A stretch of DNA of 64,000 bases from Chryseosolibacter sp964493505 (GTDB lineage: Bacteria; Bacteroidota; Bacteroidia; Cytophagales; Cyclobacteriaceae). How positions within the stretch are numbered: the stretch's first letter is position 1; every line of letters starts with the position of its first letter. Below are positions 43,684-53,005 of the stretch, in pieces. The notes below the pieces were generated by a model. That model was not told where the DNA came from. It did not search any database and saw only the letters and a list, made by a program, of their open reading frames with translations. The position numbers were made by a program, and so were the translations under genes. The stretch is taken from positions 124,001-188,000 of the forward strand of contig CAZBNP010000006.1 in NCBI GenBank assembly GCA_964493505.1. Reading direction: 5' to 3'.

Positions 43684-44520
43684 ATGCAGGACTTAAAGAT
43701 CACGCTTATCCAATCCGACCTTCACTGGGAGGACATCGAGGCTAACCTCGCGATGTTTGAGGAGAAGGTATGGCAGATCGGAAATAACACCGATGTGATT
43801 GTCCTGCCCGAAATGTTCACTACCGGCTTTACAATGGCTACTCCCAAGCTGGCCGAGCACATGAACATGCGAACCTTCAAGTGGATGAAACAAATGGCTG
43901 ACCAGACCGGAGCGCTGATGCTCGGCAGCTACATAGCCACCGTCCACGAAAGGTACTATAACCGGCTGTTGTGGATGGAACCGGGCGGTCATTTCAAAAC
44001 CTACGACAAGCGCCACCTCTTCCGGATGGCAAACGAGCAGAAAGTCTTTTCCGCCGGAGAAAGCCTGTTGGTAGGGACCTGGAAAGGCTGGCGGATCTGC
44101 CCCCTGATTTGTTACGACCTGCGTTTTCCGGTTTGGAGCCGGAATCGCTGGGACGCGCATTTACAACGCCTCAACTACGATGTAGCCATCTATATAGCCA
44201 ACTGGCCCACCACCCGCATCGACGCCTGGGATACATTGTTAAAAGCCAGGGCGATTGAAAACATCTCCTACATTGTCGGCGTAAACCGGATCGGGCAGGA
44301 TGGCAACGGCGTGGAGTACAACGGACATTCATCCGTGATAAGTCCAAAAGGAGAATACATCTATACAAACGACGGCACCGAGTCTATCCGCACGGTAGAT
44401 ATTAGTTCCAATTCACTTGAAGCTTTCCGCGACCGTTTCCCCGCGTACATGGACGCTGACGACTTCGAGATTGAATTCGAACAGTTTGAAGAAAGCGACC
44501 GTCTGACAGGCCCATTCTGA
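43684..44520 (+). CDS. Nitrilase-family omega-amidase (YafV-like)
   Basis: A 278-residue carbon-nitrogen hydrolase. The catalytic triad is visible as Glu in LPEMFTTGF, Lys in YDKRHLFRM and Cys in ICYDLRFPVWSRN. These details match the omega-amidase/YafV subgroup, which hydrolyses alpha-ketoglutaramate or ketosuccinamate. It is a single gene, 201 bp from the divergent def, followed by purH after 40 bp. Confidence 0.92.
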   Translation: MQDLKITLIQSDLHWEDIEANLAMFEEKVWQIGNNTDVIVLPEMFTTGFTMATPKLAEHMNMRTFKWMKQMADQTGALMLGSYIATVHERYYNRLLWMEPGGHFKTYDKRHLFRMANEQKVFSAGESLLVGTWKGWRICPLICYDLRFPVWSRNRWDAHLQRLNYDVAIYIANWPTTRIDAWDTLLKARAIENISYIVGVNRIGQDGNGVEYNGHSSVISPKGEYIYTNDGTESIRTVDISSNSLEAFRDRFPAYMDADDFEIEFEQFEESDRLTGPF

Positions 44521-44560
44521 AACATTTCCCGCGCATCTTTATTAAAGTTCTCAATCATAC

Positions 44561-46087
44561 ATGTCAACGCTGAAAATCAAACGCGCCCTAATCTCTGTTT
44601 TTTACAAAGACAATCTTGAACCCATCATCCATCAGCTCGCCAACGCCGGCGTCGAATTCATCTCGACGGGCGGTACCCAGGAGTTTATCGAGAAGTTAGG
44701 CTACGCCGTTACTCCCGTAGAAACACTGACCGGATTCCCGTCAATCTTTGGCGGCCGTGTGAAGACCTTACACCCGAATATCTTTGGTGGTATTCTTTTT
44801 CGCCGCGACGACGCCGGCGACCAGGAACAATCCGCATCATACGAGATACAGCCGATCGACCTGGTCATCGTCGACCTGTATCCCTTTGAAGAGACGGTGG
44901 CGAAGGGAGGGAGTGAAGAAGATATCATTGAAAAGATCGACATCGGCGGCATATCGCTCATCCGCGCAGCCGCAAAAAACTACCGGGATGTGTTGATTGT
45001 ATCTTCCCGCGATCAATATCCCGTGGCATTGAATGTCCTGGAGTCGTCGGGTAGCACCTGTACGCTGGAGGAGAGAAAGCATTTTGCCGCCCTGGCCTTT
45101 GATGTAACATCTCACTACGATTCTGCGATTTTCTCCTATTTCAACGCTGACGGAGGCATTCCGTCGTTCAAAAAGAGCATTCCCAACGGCCGTACCCTTC
45201 GGTATGGCGAGAACCCGCATCAGCAGGGAACATACTACGGCGACCTGGCCGGCCTGTTCGGGCAGCTGAATGGAAAGGAGCTCTCGTACAACAACCTGGT
45301 GGATGTCGATGCCGCTGTTCATCTCGTCAGTGAATTCCGAGACGAAAACGTCTTCGCGATTATCAAACACACAAACGCCTGCGGGGTAGCTACCGGCTCC
45401 TCAACGAAGGAGGCTTACCTGAAAGCATTCCAGGCCGACACGATCTCCGCCTTCGGAGGTGTGCTCGCGTGCAATACCACGGTAGACGAGGAGGCCGCCG
45501 AAGAGATCAACAAACTCTTCTTCGAAATCCTTATAGCGCCTGATTACGATCCGAAAGCACTTGAGCTGCTGCGCTCGAAAAAGAACAGGATTCTTCTCCG
45601 CCAGAACCAGAATCTCTCGGAGAGGAAGCAGTTCAAGAGTCTCCTGAACGGTGTTATCGAACAGGATCTCGATCTCAAGACCGATAGCCGCGACGACCTC
45701 AAAGTCGTTACGAAGCGCGCGCCAGGGGAAGGCGAGATCGACGCACTGCTTTTCGCCAGCAAGATCTGCAAACACACCAAATCAAACACGATAATCCTGG
45801 CAGTAAACGGACAGCTTCTCGCCAGCGGCGTAGGTCAGACGTCGAGAGTAGACGCTCTCCGGCAAGCGATTGAAAAAGCCCACGCCTTCGGGTTCGACCT
45901 GAAGGGTGCGGTCATGGCGTCCGATGCATTCTTCCCTTTTCCCGATTGTGTTGAGATCGCACATCAGCATGGCATAGATGTCGTTATTCAGCCCGGTGGT
46001 TCGGTGAAGGACCAGGATTCGATCCGGTACTGCGACGCCAATGGAATGGCTATGGTGTTTACAGGGGTGAGGCATTTTAAACACTAG
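44561..46087 (+). CDS. purH: Bifunctional AICAR formyltransferase/IMP cyclohydrolase
   Basis: Catalyses the last two steps of IMP synthesis. The 508-residue protein has the N-terminal IMP cyclohydrolase domain (ISTGGTQEFIEKLGYAVTPVE, then GRVKTLHPNIFGGIL) and a C-terminal formyltransferase domain with LRYGENPHQQG and IKHTNACGVATG, the catalytic Lys-His pair, and SDAFFPFPDCVE. It precedes mreB, the order common in Bacteroidota. Confidence 0.97.
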   Translation: MSTLKIKRALISVFYKDNLEPIIHQLANAGVEFISTGGTQEFIEKLGYAVTPVETLTGFPSIFGGRVKTLHPNIFGGILFRRDDAGDQEQSASYEIQPIDLVIVDLYPFEETVAKGGSEEDIIEKIDIGGISLIRAAAKNYRDVLIVSSRDQYPVALNVLESSGSTCTLEERKHFAALAFDVTSHYDSAIFSYFNADGGIPSFKKSIPNGRTLRYGENPHQQGTYYGDLAGLFGQLNGKELSYNNLVDVDAAVHLVSEFRDENVFAIIKHTNACGVATGSSTKEAYLKAFQADTISAFGGVLACNTTVDEEAAEEINKLFFEILIAPDYDPKALELLRSKKNRILLRQNQNLSERKQFKSLLNGVIEQDLDLKTDSRDDLKVVTKRAPGEGEIDALLFASKICKHTKSNTIILAVNGQLLASGVGQTSRVDALRQAIEKAHAFGFDLKGAVMASDAFFPFPDCVEIAHQHGIDVVIQPGGSVKDQDSIRYCDANGMAMVFTGVRHFKH

Positions 46088-46251
46088 TGGCCGGCAGTCG
46101 GTGCCCAGTATCAGTGGGCGGTTAGTCGATGGTAATGGCTACTGACTCGCGCGCGTAAGTTTTTTCACTGGATTGTACTGCTGAAACAACCTAATATTTA
46201 CGTAATTTCGGGCCATCATCTAAAAAACTACACTTTAGCCTCCTGAACCCC

Positions 46252-47277
46252 ATGGGATTTTTTGACTTCTTTACCAGTGACATTGCTATCGACCTTGGCA
46301 CTGCAAATACGCTGATTATTTACCGGGACAAGATCGTAGTCGACGAACCTTCCATCATCGCAATCGACAAAGCTGCAAACAAGGTACTGGCTATTGGCAG
46401 GGAGGCCATGCAAATGCATGAAAAGACCCACGAGCATATCAAGACTATTCGCCCGCTTAAGGAAGGAGTGATCGCTGACTTTCAGGCTGCAGAGATGATG
46501 ATCCGCGGACTGATAAAAATGATCGACACGAGCAAGCGGATGTTTCCGCCGTCTTACCGCATGGTCATCTGTATCCCGTCAGGTATCACAGAAGTCGAAA
46601 AGCGGGCGGTGAGGGATTCAGCAGAGCACGCCGGAGCGAAGGAGGTCTACATGATCTACGAACCCATTGCCGCCGCGATCGGTACCGGGATCGACATTGA
46701 GATGCCGGTGGGAAATATGATCGTGGATATCGGCGGAGGAACAACCGACATCGCCGTCATCGCCTTGTCGGGCATTGTATGCGACCAGTCAATACGCGTG
46801 GCCGGTGACACCTTCAACCGCGATATACTCGACTACATGCGACGCCAGCACAATCTGCTCATCGGAGAGCGTTCGGCCGAAAAGGTAAAGATCGAAGTGG
46901 GCTCCGCCCTTACCGAACTTGACGAGGGTCCGGAAGACTATGAGATCCGCGGTCGCGACCTGATGACAGGTATTCCGAAGACAATCAAAATTTCGTATTC
47001 CGAAGTCGCGTTTGCGCTTGACAAATCTGTGTCAAAACTTGAAGAGGCGGTACTCAAGGCACTTGAGACTTCACCTCCGGAACTTTCCGCCGACATATAC
47101 GAGCGCGGCATCTACCTCACCGGTGGTGGTGCGCTGTTGCGCGGGCTCGACAAACGCCTGGCGCTGAAAACGAAATTACCTATACACGTGGCCGAAGATC
47201 CACTCAAAGCGGTGGTACGGGGAACCGGCGCCGCCTTAAAGAACATTGATAAATTCCGGGCGGTTTTGATGACTTAG
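46252..47277 (+). CDS. mreB: Rod-shape actin homologue MreB
   Basis: A cytoskeletal ATPase that guides cell-wall elongation. The 341-residue protein has the actin-fold motifs AIDLGTANTLIIY (phosphate 1), VDIGGGTTDIAVIAL (phosphate 2), and LTGGGALLRGLDKRL (adenosine). The AVRDSAEHAGAKEVYMIYEP block is MreB-specific. It heads a five-gene operon with mreC, mreD, mrdA and rodA; mreC starts 3 bp after the stop. The 164-bp upstream gap has only a weak -7 match (TAATTTCG, 46203-46210). Confidence 0.97.
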   Translation: MGFFDFFTSDIAIDLGTANTLIIYRDKIVVDEPSIIAIDKAANKVLAIGREAMQMHEKTHEHIKTIRPLKEGVIADFQAAEMMIRGLIKMIDTSKRMFPPSYRMVICIPSGITEVEKRAVRDSAEHAGAKEVYMIYEPIAAAIGTGIDIEMPVGNMIVDIGGGTTDIAVIALSGIVCDQSIRVAGDTFNRDILDYMRRQHNLLIGERSAEKVKIEVGSALTELDEGPEDYEIRGRDLMTGIPKTIKISYSEVAFALDKSVSKLEEAVLKALETSPPELSADIYERGIYLTGGGALLRGLDKRLALKTKLPIHVAEDPLKAVVRGTGAALKNIDKFRAVLMT

Positions 47278-47280
47278 CGA

Positions 47281-48120
47281 ATGCAGCGGCTCTTTCTATT
47301 CTTCTATCAATACCGGGCCTTCTTTACGTTTCTAATTCTTGAACTTATCTGCGCGGGGCTCATCATTGGGAATGATCCCTATCAGGGCGCGCGCTTTTTC
47401 AACTCCTCCAACGGGGTGGTTGCAGCTCTCAACAATGTATCACAGGGAGTGCGTGAATACTTTCTGCTCCGCCAGGTCAACAGCACACTCGCCGAAGAGA
47501 ACGCGCAACTGCGCAGTCGCTTCGAAGCGCTAAACCAACTGCGCTACATCACCAGCACGCCTTCGATCCAGGATTCATCAGCCATCAACCAGTTCGACTT
47601 TATCAGCGCGAAAGTCGTCAGTAACTCAGTCAATCGCTTTACAAACTTCCTTACGATCAACAAAGGCAGCAGCGATGGTATTGAGCCCGGAATGGCCGTT
47701 ATCAGTTCGCTGGGAGCTGTCGGAAAGATCAGGACTACATCGGAGCACTACAGCGTAGTAACATCTATACTCCACGTCGACGTGCAGGTATCGGTACTGC
47801 TAAAGCGCACCGGCCATTTCGGAACCGTTCAATGGGATGGGTATAACCCCGACTACGTAAAACTCAAATTCATCCCTCGTCACGTCGAGCCTGTCCCCGG
47901 CGATTCGGTCGTTACATCCGGCTACAACGCCATATTCCCGGAGAGCATTATGATAGGGAACATCGAAGAAGTACACCTCACCGATGAATTGTTCTACGAT
48001 CTCAAAGTGAAGTTATCGCAAGACTTTCGCAAACTAGCATACGTGGAGGTAGTAAAGAATTCATTGCATCACGAACTGGACTCACTTATTCAAACCGTCG
48101 AGGAGGAGATAGAAAAATGA
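47281..48120 (+). CDS. mreC: Rod-shape protein MreC
   Basis: A 279-residue bitopic protein that links the elongasome to the wall. It has an N-terminal membrane segment (FLILELICAGLIIG), a coiled coil (LLRQVNSTLAEENAQLRSRF, about 65-90), and a periplasmic beta-rich domain with NKGSSDGIEPGMAVISSLGAVGKI and PGDSVVTSGYNAIFPESIMIG. It overlaps mreD by 4 bp. Confidence 0.95.
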   Translation: MQRLFLFFYQYRAFFTFLILELICAGLIIGNDPYQGARFFNSSNGVVAALNNVSQGVREYFLLRQVNSTLAEENAQLRSRFEALNQLRYITSTPSIQDSSAINQFDFISAKVVSNSVNRFTNFLTINKGSSDGIEPGMAVISSLGAVGKIRTTSEHYSVVTSILHVDVQVSVLLKRTGHFGTVQWDGYNPDYVKLKFIPRHVEPVPGDSVVTSGYNAIFPESIMIGNIEEVHLTDELFYDLKVKLSQDFRKLAYVEVVKNSLHHELDSLIQTVEEEIEK

Positions 48121-48632
48121 GCCGGATCACTATCATACAGGTCGTCACCTTCTTCATCTACCTGTTCTATCAGGTGCTGATCCTGAAAAACATAGTGTTG
48201 TTCAACAGCTCATTCTGTTTCCTCTATGTCGCATACCTCTTGTTCCTGCCGGTAGACTCAACACCGGTTTTTCTCATGATCGCAGGGCTAATCATGGGAT
48301 TCGGTGTCGACATCTTTTACGACAGTCTCGGCCTCCACGCATCCGCATGTGTCATGGTGATGTATGCCCGGAATTATTGGTTATCTTTAATCACGCCTCA
48401 GGGCGGGTATGACATCAACACCACGCCGTCCATTGCTATCAATGGAATGCAGTGGTTTTTGATATATACGTTTCCCCTTGTTTTTTTGCACCATGCTGTT
48501 CTGTTTTTTGTTGAGGCAGGGGGATTCGGCATGTTCTGGTTCACACTCTGGAAGACGCTGACCAGTGCTATCTTTACCACCGTGGTGACAGTGGTCGTAC
48601 AGTTTTTGTTCCCCAGCGGCAGGTATCGATAA
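48117..48632 (+). CDS. mreD: Rod-shape protein MreD
   Basis: A 171-residue integral membrane protein with about five to six segments. MreD sequences are poorly conserved; the call rests on size, topology and its place between mreC and mrdA. The block IMGFGVDIFYDSLGLHASACVMVMYAR is typical of Bacteroidota MreD. It overlaps the mreC stop by 4 bp. Confidence 0.88.
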   Translation: MSRITIIQVVTFFIYLFYQVLILKNIVLFNSSFCFLYVAYLLFLPVDSTPVFLMIAGLIMGFGVDIFYDSLGLHASACVMVMYARNYWLSLITPQGGYDINTTPSIAINGMQWFLIYTFPLVFLHHAVLFFVEAGGFGMFWFTLWKTLTSAIFTTVVTVVVQFLFPSGRYR

Positions 48633-48675
48633 ATGCAGTAGTAGCATTGCGAATTGACAAGGATCGGGTAAGGAA

Positions 48676-50490
48676 ATGAACGAAGGAAGAAAAGAGATCA
48701 TACAGGTGACATTCGTTGCAGTCGGGATACTATTCCTGATCAAGCTGTTCTTTGTCCAGGTAGTAGACCAGCGCTATGGCGAACTCGCCAACAGCAATGC
48801 GATTCTCAAAGAAATCGATCCGCCGGTAAGGGGGTTGATCCGCGACCGGAACGGTAAGCTCCTGGTATACAACACCCCGGAGTTCGATCTCCAGATCATA
48901 CGGAAGGAAGTAAGAAACCTCGATTCAGCAAAGTTCTGCGAAGTATTCAGCCTGACACTCCCCGAGCTGCGTCAAAAATTCAAAGAGCTGAGAGCCCGCC
49001 GCGAATACTCGCCGGTGAAGCCAACGATATTCCTCAAGCAGCTGTCGAATCTCGATTTCGCACAGATACAAGACCGCATCGATGAGTTCAAAGGGTTCTA
49101 CATCAAACCCCGAAGCACACGCGCGTACACCACCACCGCGATGGCAAATCAACTCGGCTATGTAAGCGAGATCTCGAAGAGACAGTTAGCCAACGACGAC
49201 GAGAACATCTACCGTCAGGGAGATGAGATCGGCCAGAGTGGGATTGAATCGTACTACGAAAAGTACCTGCGCGGAAAGGGCGGAGTTCGCTATTTACTGC
49301 GAAACGTCAACGGCATCGTTATGGGTTCCTTTAACGGCGGCACCAGTGATACTCTCTCGGTACCGGGGCAGGATCTCATCAGCACCGTCGATATCGACCT
49401 CCAGGAATACGGCGAATACCTTATGAACGGCAAGGCCGGCAGTGTGATCGCTATCGAGCCCGCCACGGGAGAGATACTCGCAATGGTATCAGGGCCGTCT
49501 TACGACCCGATGATGCTGACAGGAAGACATTACAGTGAAAACTTCAAACTGATCAGTTCCGATACAAACAAGCCGTTGTTCAACCGGCCGCTCATGGCAC
49601 AATACCGGCCGGGGTCGATCTTCAAGATCGCCCAGGCGATGGTCGGGCTCCAGGAAGGCGTTATCACGCCAGACACACGGATACGATGTGACCGCTCGAT
49701 CATCAATTGTCACGGGTCTCATACCAACGAAGACCTCCGGGGCGCCATCACACATTCCTGCAACCCCTACTTCTTCCAGGCCTTACGGCGAATGGTCAAC
49801 CAGGGCAAGTCGGACAACCCCTTTGACGATACGCGCGTAGGATTAGCTGAATGGAGCGAACACATCGCCAGCTTCGGCTTCGGAAAGCCATTGGGCGTGG
49901 ATCTCCCCAATGAGAAAGGCGGATTGGTTCCCAGTGTCGCCTATTACGACCGCGCCTATCGCGGAAGACCGTGGAAATTCTCAAACATTTATTCGATTGC
50001 CATCGGTGAAGGCGAAAATCTTGTGGTGCCACTGCAAATGGCGAACTTTGCGGCTACCATTGCAAACAGAGGGTTTTACTTCACGCCTCACTTGATCAAG
50101 TCCATAGGCGAATCGGGGGAGCCTCTACCTCAATACCGCGAAAAGCACTTCACCACCATCTCTCCCGAGAATTTTGACATCGCCGCGGACGCTATGGAAG
50201 CTGTCGTCGCGGCAGGAACAGGACAGTACCGGGCAAAGCTCAAAGATATTGTTGTGTGCGGCAAGACGGGGTCTGTGCAAAACGAGCCCCGCCCGGATCA
50301 TTCCGTGTTCATCGCATTTGCTCCTAAAGAGAATCCCAAAATCGCCGTCTCCGTGTATGTTGAATACTCGGGACAGGGCGCGCGGGCTGCGGCGTCAATC
50401 GCCAGCCTCATGATTGAAAAGTATTTACTCGGCGAAACCAAACGGCCCTTTATTGAGGCGTACGTGTTAAAAGGAGATTTTTTGAATTGA
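48676..50490 (+). CDS. mrdA: Penicillin-binding protein 2 (elongasome transpeptidase)
   Basis: A class B PBP that crosslinks peptidoglycan during elongation. The 604-residue protein has an N-terminal anchor (VTFVAVGILFLIKLFFVQ), a dimerisation region starting IDPPVRGLIRDRNGKLLVYN, and the transpeptidase domain. The catalytic Ser and Lys are in YRPGSIFKIAQ, the SxN motif is in HSCNPYF and the KTG motif in VCGKTGSVQN. It overlaps rodA by 4 bp, which suggests translational coupling with its glycosyltransferase partner. Confidence 0.96.
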   Translation: MNEGRKEIIQVTFVAVGILFLIKLFFVQVVDQRYGELANSNAILKEIDPPVRGLIRDRNGKLLVYNTPEFDLQIIRKEVRNLDSAKFCEVFSLTLPELRQKFKELRARREYSPVKPTIFLKQLSNLDFAQIQDRIDEFKGFYIKPRSTRAYTTTAMANQLGYVSEISKRQLANDDENIYRQGDEIGQSGIESYYEKYLRGKGGVRYLLRNVNGIVMGSFNGGTSDTLSVPGQDLISTVDIDLQEYGEYLMNGKAGSVIAIEPATGEILAMVSGPSYDPMMLTGRHYSENFKLISSDTNKPLFNRPLMAQYRPGSIFKIAQAMVGLQEGVITPDTRIRCDRSIINCHGSHTNEDLRGAITHSCNPYFFQALRRMVNQGKSDNPFDDTRVGLAEWSEHIASFGFGKPLGVDLPNEKGGLVPSVAYYDRAYRGRPWKFSNIYSIAIGEGENLVVPLQMANFAATIANRGFYFTPHLIKSIGESGEPLPQYREKHFTTISPENFDIAADAMEAVVAAGTGQYRAKLKDIVVCGKTGSVQNEPRPDHSVFIAFAPKENPKIAVSVYVEYSGQGARAAASIASLMIEKYLLGETKRPFIEAYVLKGDFLN

Positions 50491-51764
50491 AGCGGCGCGA
50501 AGAAGACATAACGCAAAAGATCGATTGGTGGACTGTTCTCATCTACGGCACCATTGTGTTTCTCGGATGGCTGAATATCTATGCCGTCACGTACGACGAA
50601 GCCGCGGATACGTCCATCTTCAGCCTGGGTCTGAACTCAGGAAGGCAACTGGTGTTTATCGGCGGCGCGGTGATCATTATCCTGGCAATACTGATCATCG
50701 ACCGCCAGTTCTACGAGACCTTCGCCTACATTATTTACGGGGCGCTAATGATACTACTGGTTCTTGTTCCGCTGATCGGAAAGGAAGTAGGCGGAAACAA
50801 GGCGTGGCTTGGCATCGGATCATTTGGCGTGCAACCCTCCGAGTTTGCGAAGTTCGCGACTGCACTTGTGATTGCCAAAACCATAGGGTCTATCGGATTC
50901 AAGATGGACAATCTCAAAAACCAACTTGTTCTCTTTGCACTGATCGGTGCGCCGATGTTGCTGATCCTTCTTCAGAAAGATACCGGTACAGCCTTGGTGT
51001 TCTCCGTTTTCACCCTGGTGTTCTTCCGGGAGGGAATGTCGCCATTCATCCTGATCATCGGCATTTCATGTGCCGTGATCTTCGTCCTGACATTGCTGGT
51101 GGAAAACGAATACTACCTGTATCTGGGAGTCGCCGCTTTGCTGGTTGCAGCCATCATGATGGGCCGCAAAAAATTCAAACGCATTGCCACCCTGACCGCG
51201 GGGGCGCTGGCTATCGTAATGTTAATCGGCAGCGTAGATTACATTGTTACGGACATCCTGAAGCCGCACCAGCAAAATCGCATCAAGGCGCTGATCAATC
51301 CCGATGCCGATCCGCTTGGATACGGCTGGAACGTCACGCAGTCGAAGATAGCGATCGGCAGCGGCGGATTTCTCGGCAAAGGATTTCTCGAAGGAACACA
51401 GACCAAGTTCGACTTTGTGCCGGAGCAAAGCACCGACTTCATCTTCTGCACCATTGGGGAAGAACACGGGTGGATCGGAAGTCTGTTTACCATCAGCCTG
51501 TTCATCCTGCTCCTGCTGCGTATCATCTTTCTGGCCGAACGCCAAAAGAACCGGTTTGCGCGCGTGTATGGCTACTCCGTCGCCTGCATCCTGTTCTTTC
51601 ACTTTGCTGTCAACATCGGTATGACGGTAGGGCTTTTCCCGGTTATCGGTATTCCGCTTCCCTTCTTCAGCTACGGGGGATCGTCGCTGTGGGGCTTTAC
51701 CATCCTGCTTTTTATTTTCCTGAAGCTCGATGCCCACCGCGGACAGGTGTTGCAGAGACTTTAG
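50487..51764 (+). CDS. rodA: SEDS peptidoglycan glycosyltransferase RodA
   Basis: A SEDS-family polymerase that builds glycan strands with PBP2. The 425-residue protein has about ten to eleven membrane segments. The catalytic region is the stretch around VPEQSTDFIFCTIGEEHGWIG, and the C-terminal signature is GIPLPFFSYGGSSLWGFTI. The start is a TTG at 50487 that overlaps the mrdA stop (TTGA). The enlarged segment near residues 200-245 is normal for the phylum. Confidence 0.95.
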   Translation: MKRREEDITQKIDWWTVLIYGTIVFLGWLNIYAVTYDEAADTSIFSLGLNSGRQLVFIGGAVIIILAILIIDRQFYETFAYIIYGALMILLVLVPLIGKEVGGNKAWLGIGSFGVQPSEFAKFATALVIAKTIGSIGFKMDNLKNQLVLFALIGAPMLLILLQKDTGTALVFSVFTLVFFREGMSPFILIIGISCAVIFVLTLLVENEYYLYLGVAALLVAAIMMGRKKFKRIATLTAGALAIVMLIGSVDYIVTDILKPHQQNRIKALINPDADPLGYGWNVTQSKIAIGSGGFLGKGFLEGTQTKFDFVPEQSTDFIFCTIGEEHGWIGSLFTISLFILLLLRIIFLAERQKNRFARVYGYSVACILFFHFAVNIGMTVGLFPVIGIPLPFFSYGGSSLWGFTILLFIFLKLDAHRGQVLQRL

Positions 51765-51792
51765 TTTGTTCGCAATCTCTTTTGACTGCAGG

Positions 51793-52806
51793 CTATTCGA
51801 CAAACCTCTTCTCGACCATCTCCATAAATTCATGGAACTCACTGCTTTCACGGTCCCAGTCGGATGAGTGCGTCTCGAGGTATTTCATGGCAGACTTCAT
51901 GTCAGCAAGCCGGTCAATATCATCCACGGTTCGACTGAAAGACTCAAAGTCGCCATAGAACAGGACCTTTGTGAACATGAATTTCTGGTTGATTGTCAGG
52001 TGATCCTTTATTTTCTGAATCCGTCGGAAGGTGTCGTACACAGCCGGACGGTGATCGCCCTGTATCCGGTCATTGAGCGTTGGCTTTTCAGGATTACCGG
52101 CTTCCTCCGGTTCATCCAGGACCAGTCTTTTTTCATTCCGTGGTTTCCCGGAAGCGGGTTGTTCCGCCGGTTCGGACGGTGGATAAAATGTTCCCGCGTC
52201 CAGCGGCAGCGTAAGTGAAAACTGACGGATATGTTCCTCCAGGTCTTCTGGCGTGAAGCTGACTTCCTCGAGGATCTGATCCAGGATGGCAAATGCCTCG
52301 TTGCCCGTGACTTCCTTCACTTGCTGTTCCTCGAGTTTCTGAACAAGGCGTACAATGGGCGCCCGGTTGATCCGGAGGTATTTGATCTCTTCCTTGAACT
52401 GAGAGACCTCCACGCGGTTGTTGTTCCCCGTCACGAGAATCGAAAAGAAGTCGTAAGGATTGAAGATCACCAATAACGAAAGGCGCACCGCCTTCTTCAG
52501 AAGCGGGTCGAAATCCGCCTGAGAGACCGCTATATTGTTAGACAACACCGTCATCAGGCTATCAATCGCTTCCTTTACCTCAGCGTTATCGTAGTCGAAG
52601 TACGGACTTCTCATTTTCGCCGACTCCTCCTTCCACGCCAGCAAGAGTTCGCGAATCACGAACATGTTTACCTGCGGCACCTTTGTCAGCTTGAGGATCT
52701 CAGGCCCTGTGATCTGGCTCTTCGAAGAAAAATAGTCTTTCGAAATTTTATCGGCATACGCGTCACTGTAAGCAGCTATTGCGTCCAGGCTGATTTTCTC
52801 GTCCAT
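51793..52806 (-). CDS. Conserved hypothetical protein
   Basis: I do not recognise a characterised family. The 337-residue protein is predicted to be soluble, with an all-helical N-terminal part (1-190), a Pro/Glu-rich linker near 206-250 (PPSEPAEQPASGKP), and a C-terminal helical part (250-337) with QKFMFTKVLFYGDFESFSRTVDDID and a strongly acidic end. Proteins with such a C-terminal end occur widely in Bacteroidota, which suggests a phylum-specific role. It lies between rodA (convergent) and recO (divergent). Confidence 0.7.
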   Translation of the reverse strand: MDEKISLDAIAAYSDAYADKISKDYFSSKSQITGPEILKLTKVPQVNMFVIRELLLAWKEESAKMRSPYFDYDNAEVKEAIDSLMTVLSNNIAVSQADFDPLLKKAVRLSLLVIFNPYDFFSILVTGNNNRVEVSQFKEEIKYLRINRAPIVRLVQKLEEQQVKEVTGNEAFAILDQILEEVSFTPEDLEEHIRQFSLTLPLDAGTFYPPSEPAEQPASGKPRNEKRLVLDEPEEAGNPEKPTLNDRIQGDHRPAVYDTFRRIQKIKDHLTINQKFMFTKVLFYGDFESFSRTVDDIDRLADMKSAMKYLETHSSDWDRESSEFHEFMEMVEKRFVE

Positions 52807-52904
52807 ATTTACTATCGATTCCGTATTTTCGTGCTAAAGTTAAGGTTATTACCTCAAAGTTTTATGCCCGGGAACGCCGCCAGGACGGCCCACTATTTTT
52901 CCCG

Positions 52905-52968
52905 CGAATTGTACGAATTAACACGAATCATTACTAATTTCTTCATTCGTGAAAATTGGTGTAATTCG
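52905..52968. repeat. Imperfect inverted repeat of AATTCGTG words
   Basis: Arms at 52905-52928 and 52945-52968 match at 19 of 24 positions as reverse complements, separated by 16 bp. It is made of ATTCGTG words and lies between two divergent gene starts, so a terminator role is unlikely. Confidence 0.6.
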
Positions 52969-53005
52969 TGGATCAAAATTGCTCTGAACAGGCCGGAGCC
53001 GACAA

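Noticed and set aside
50525..51958. A 477-residue open frame overlapping rodA in another frame
   Set aside because: It lies almost wholly inside rodA, which has clear SEDS signatures. The translated product is Arg/His/Cys-rich with no domain, which is the pattern of a shadow frame.
52905..52968. Intrinsic terminator
   Set aside because: It lies between two divergent gene starts and has no U-run on either side.
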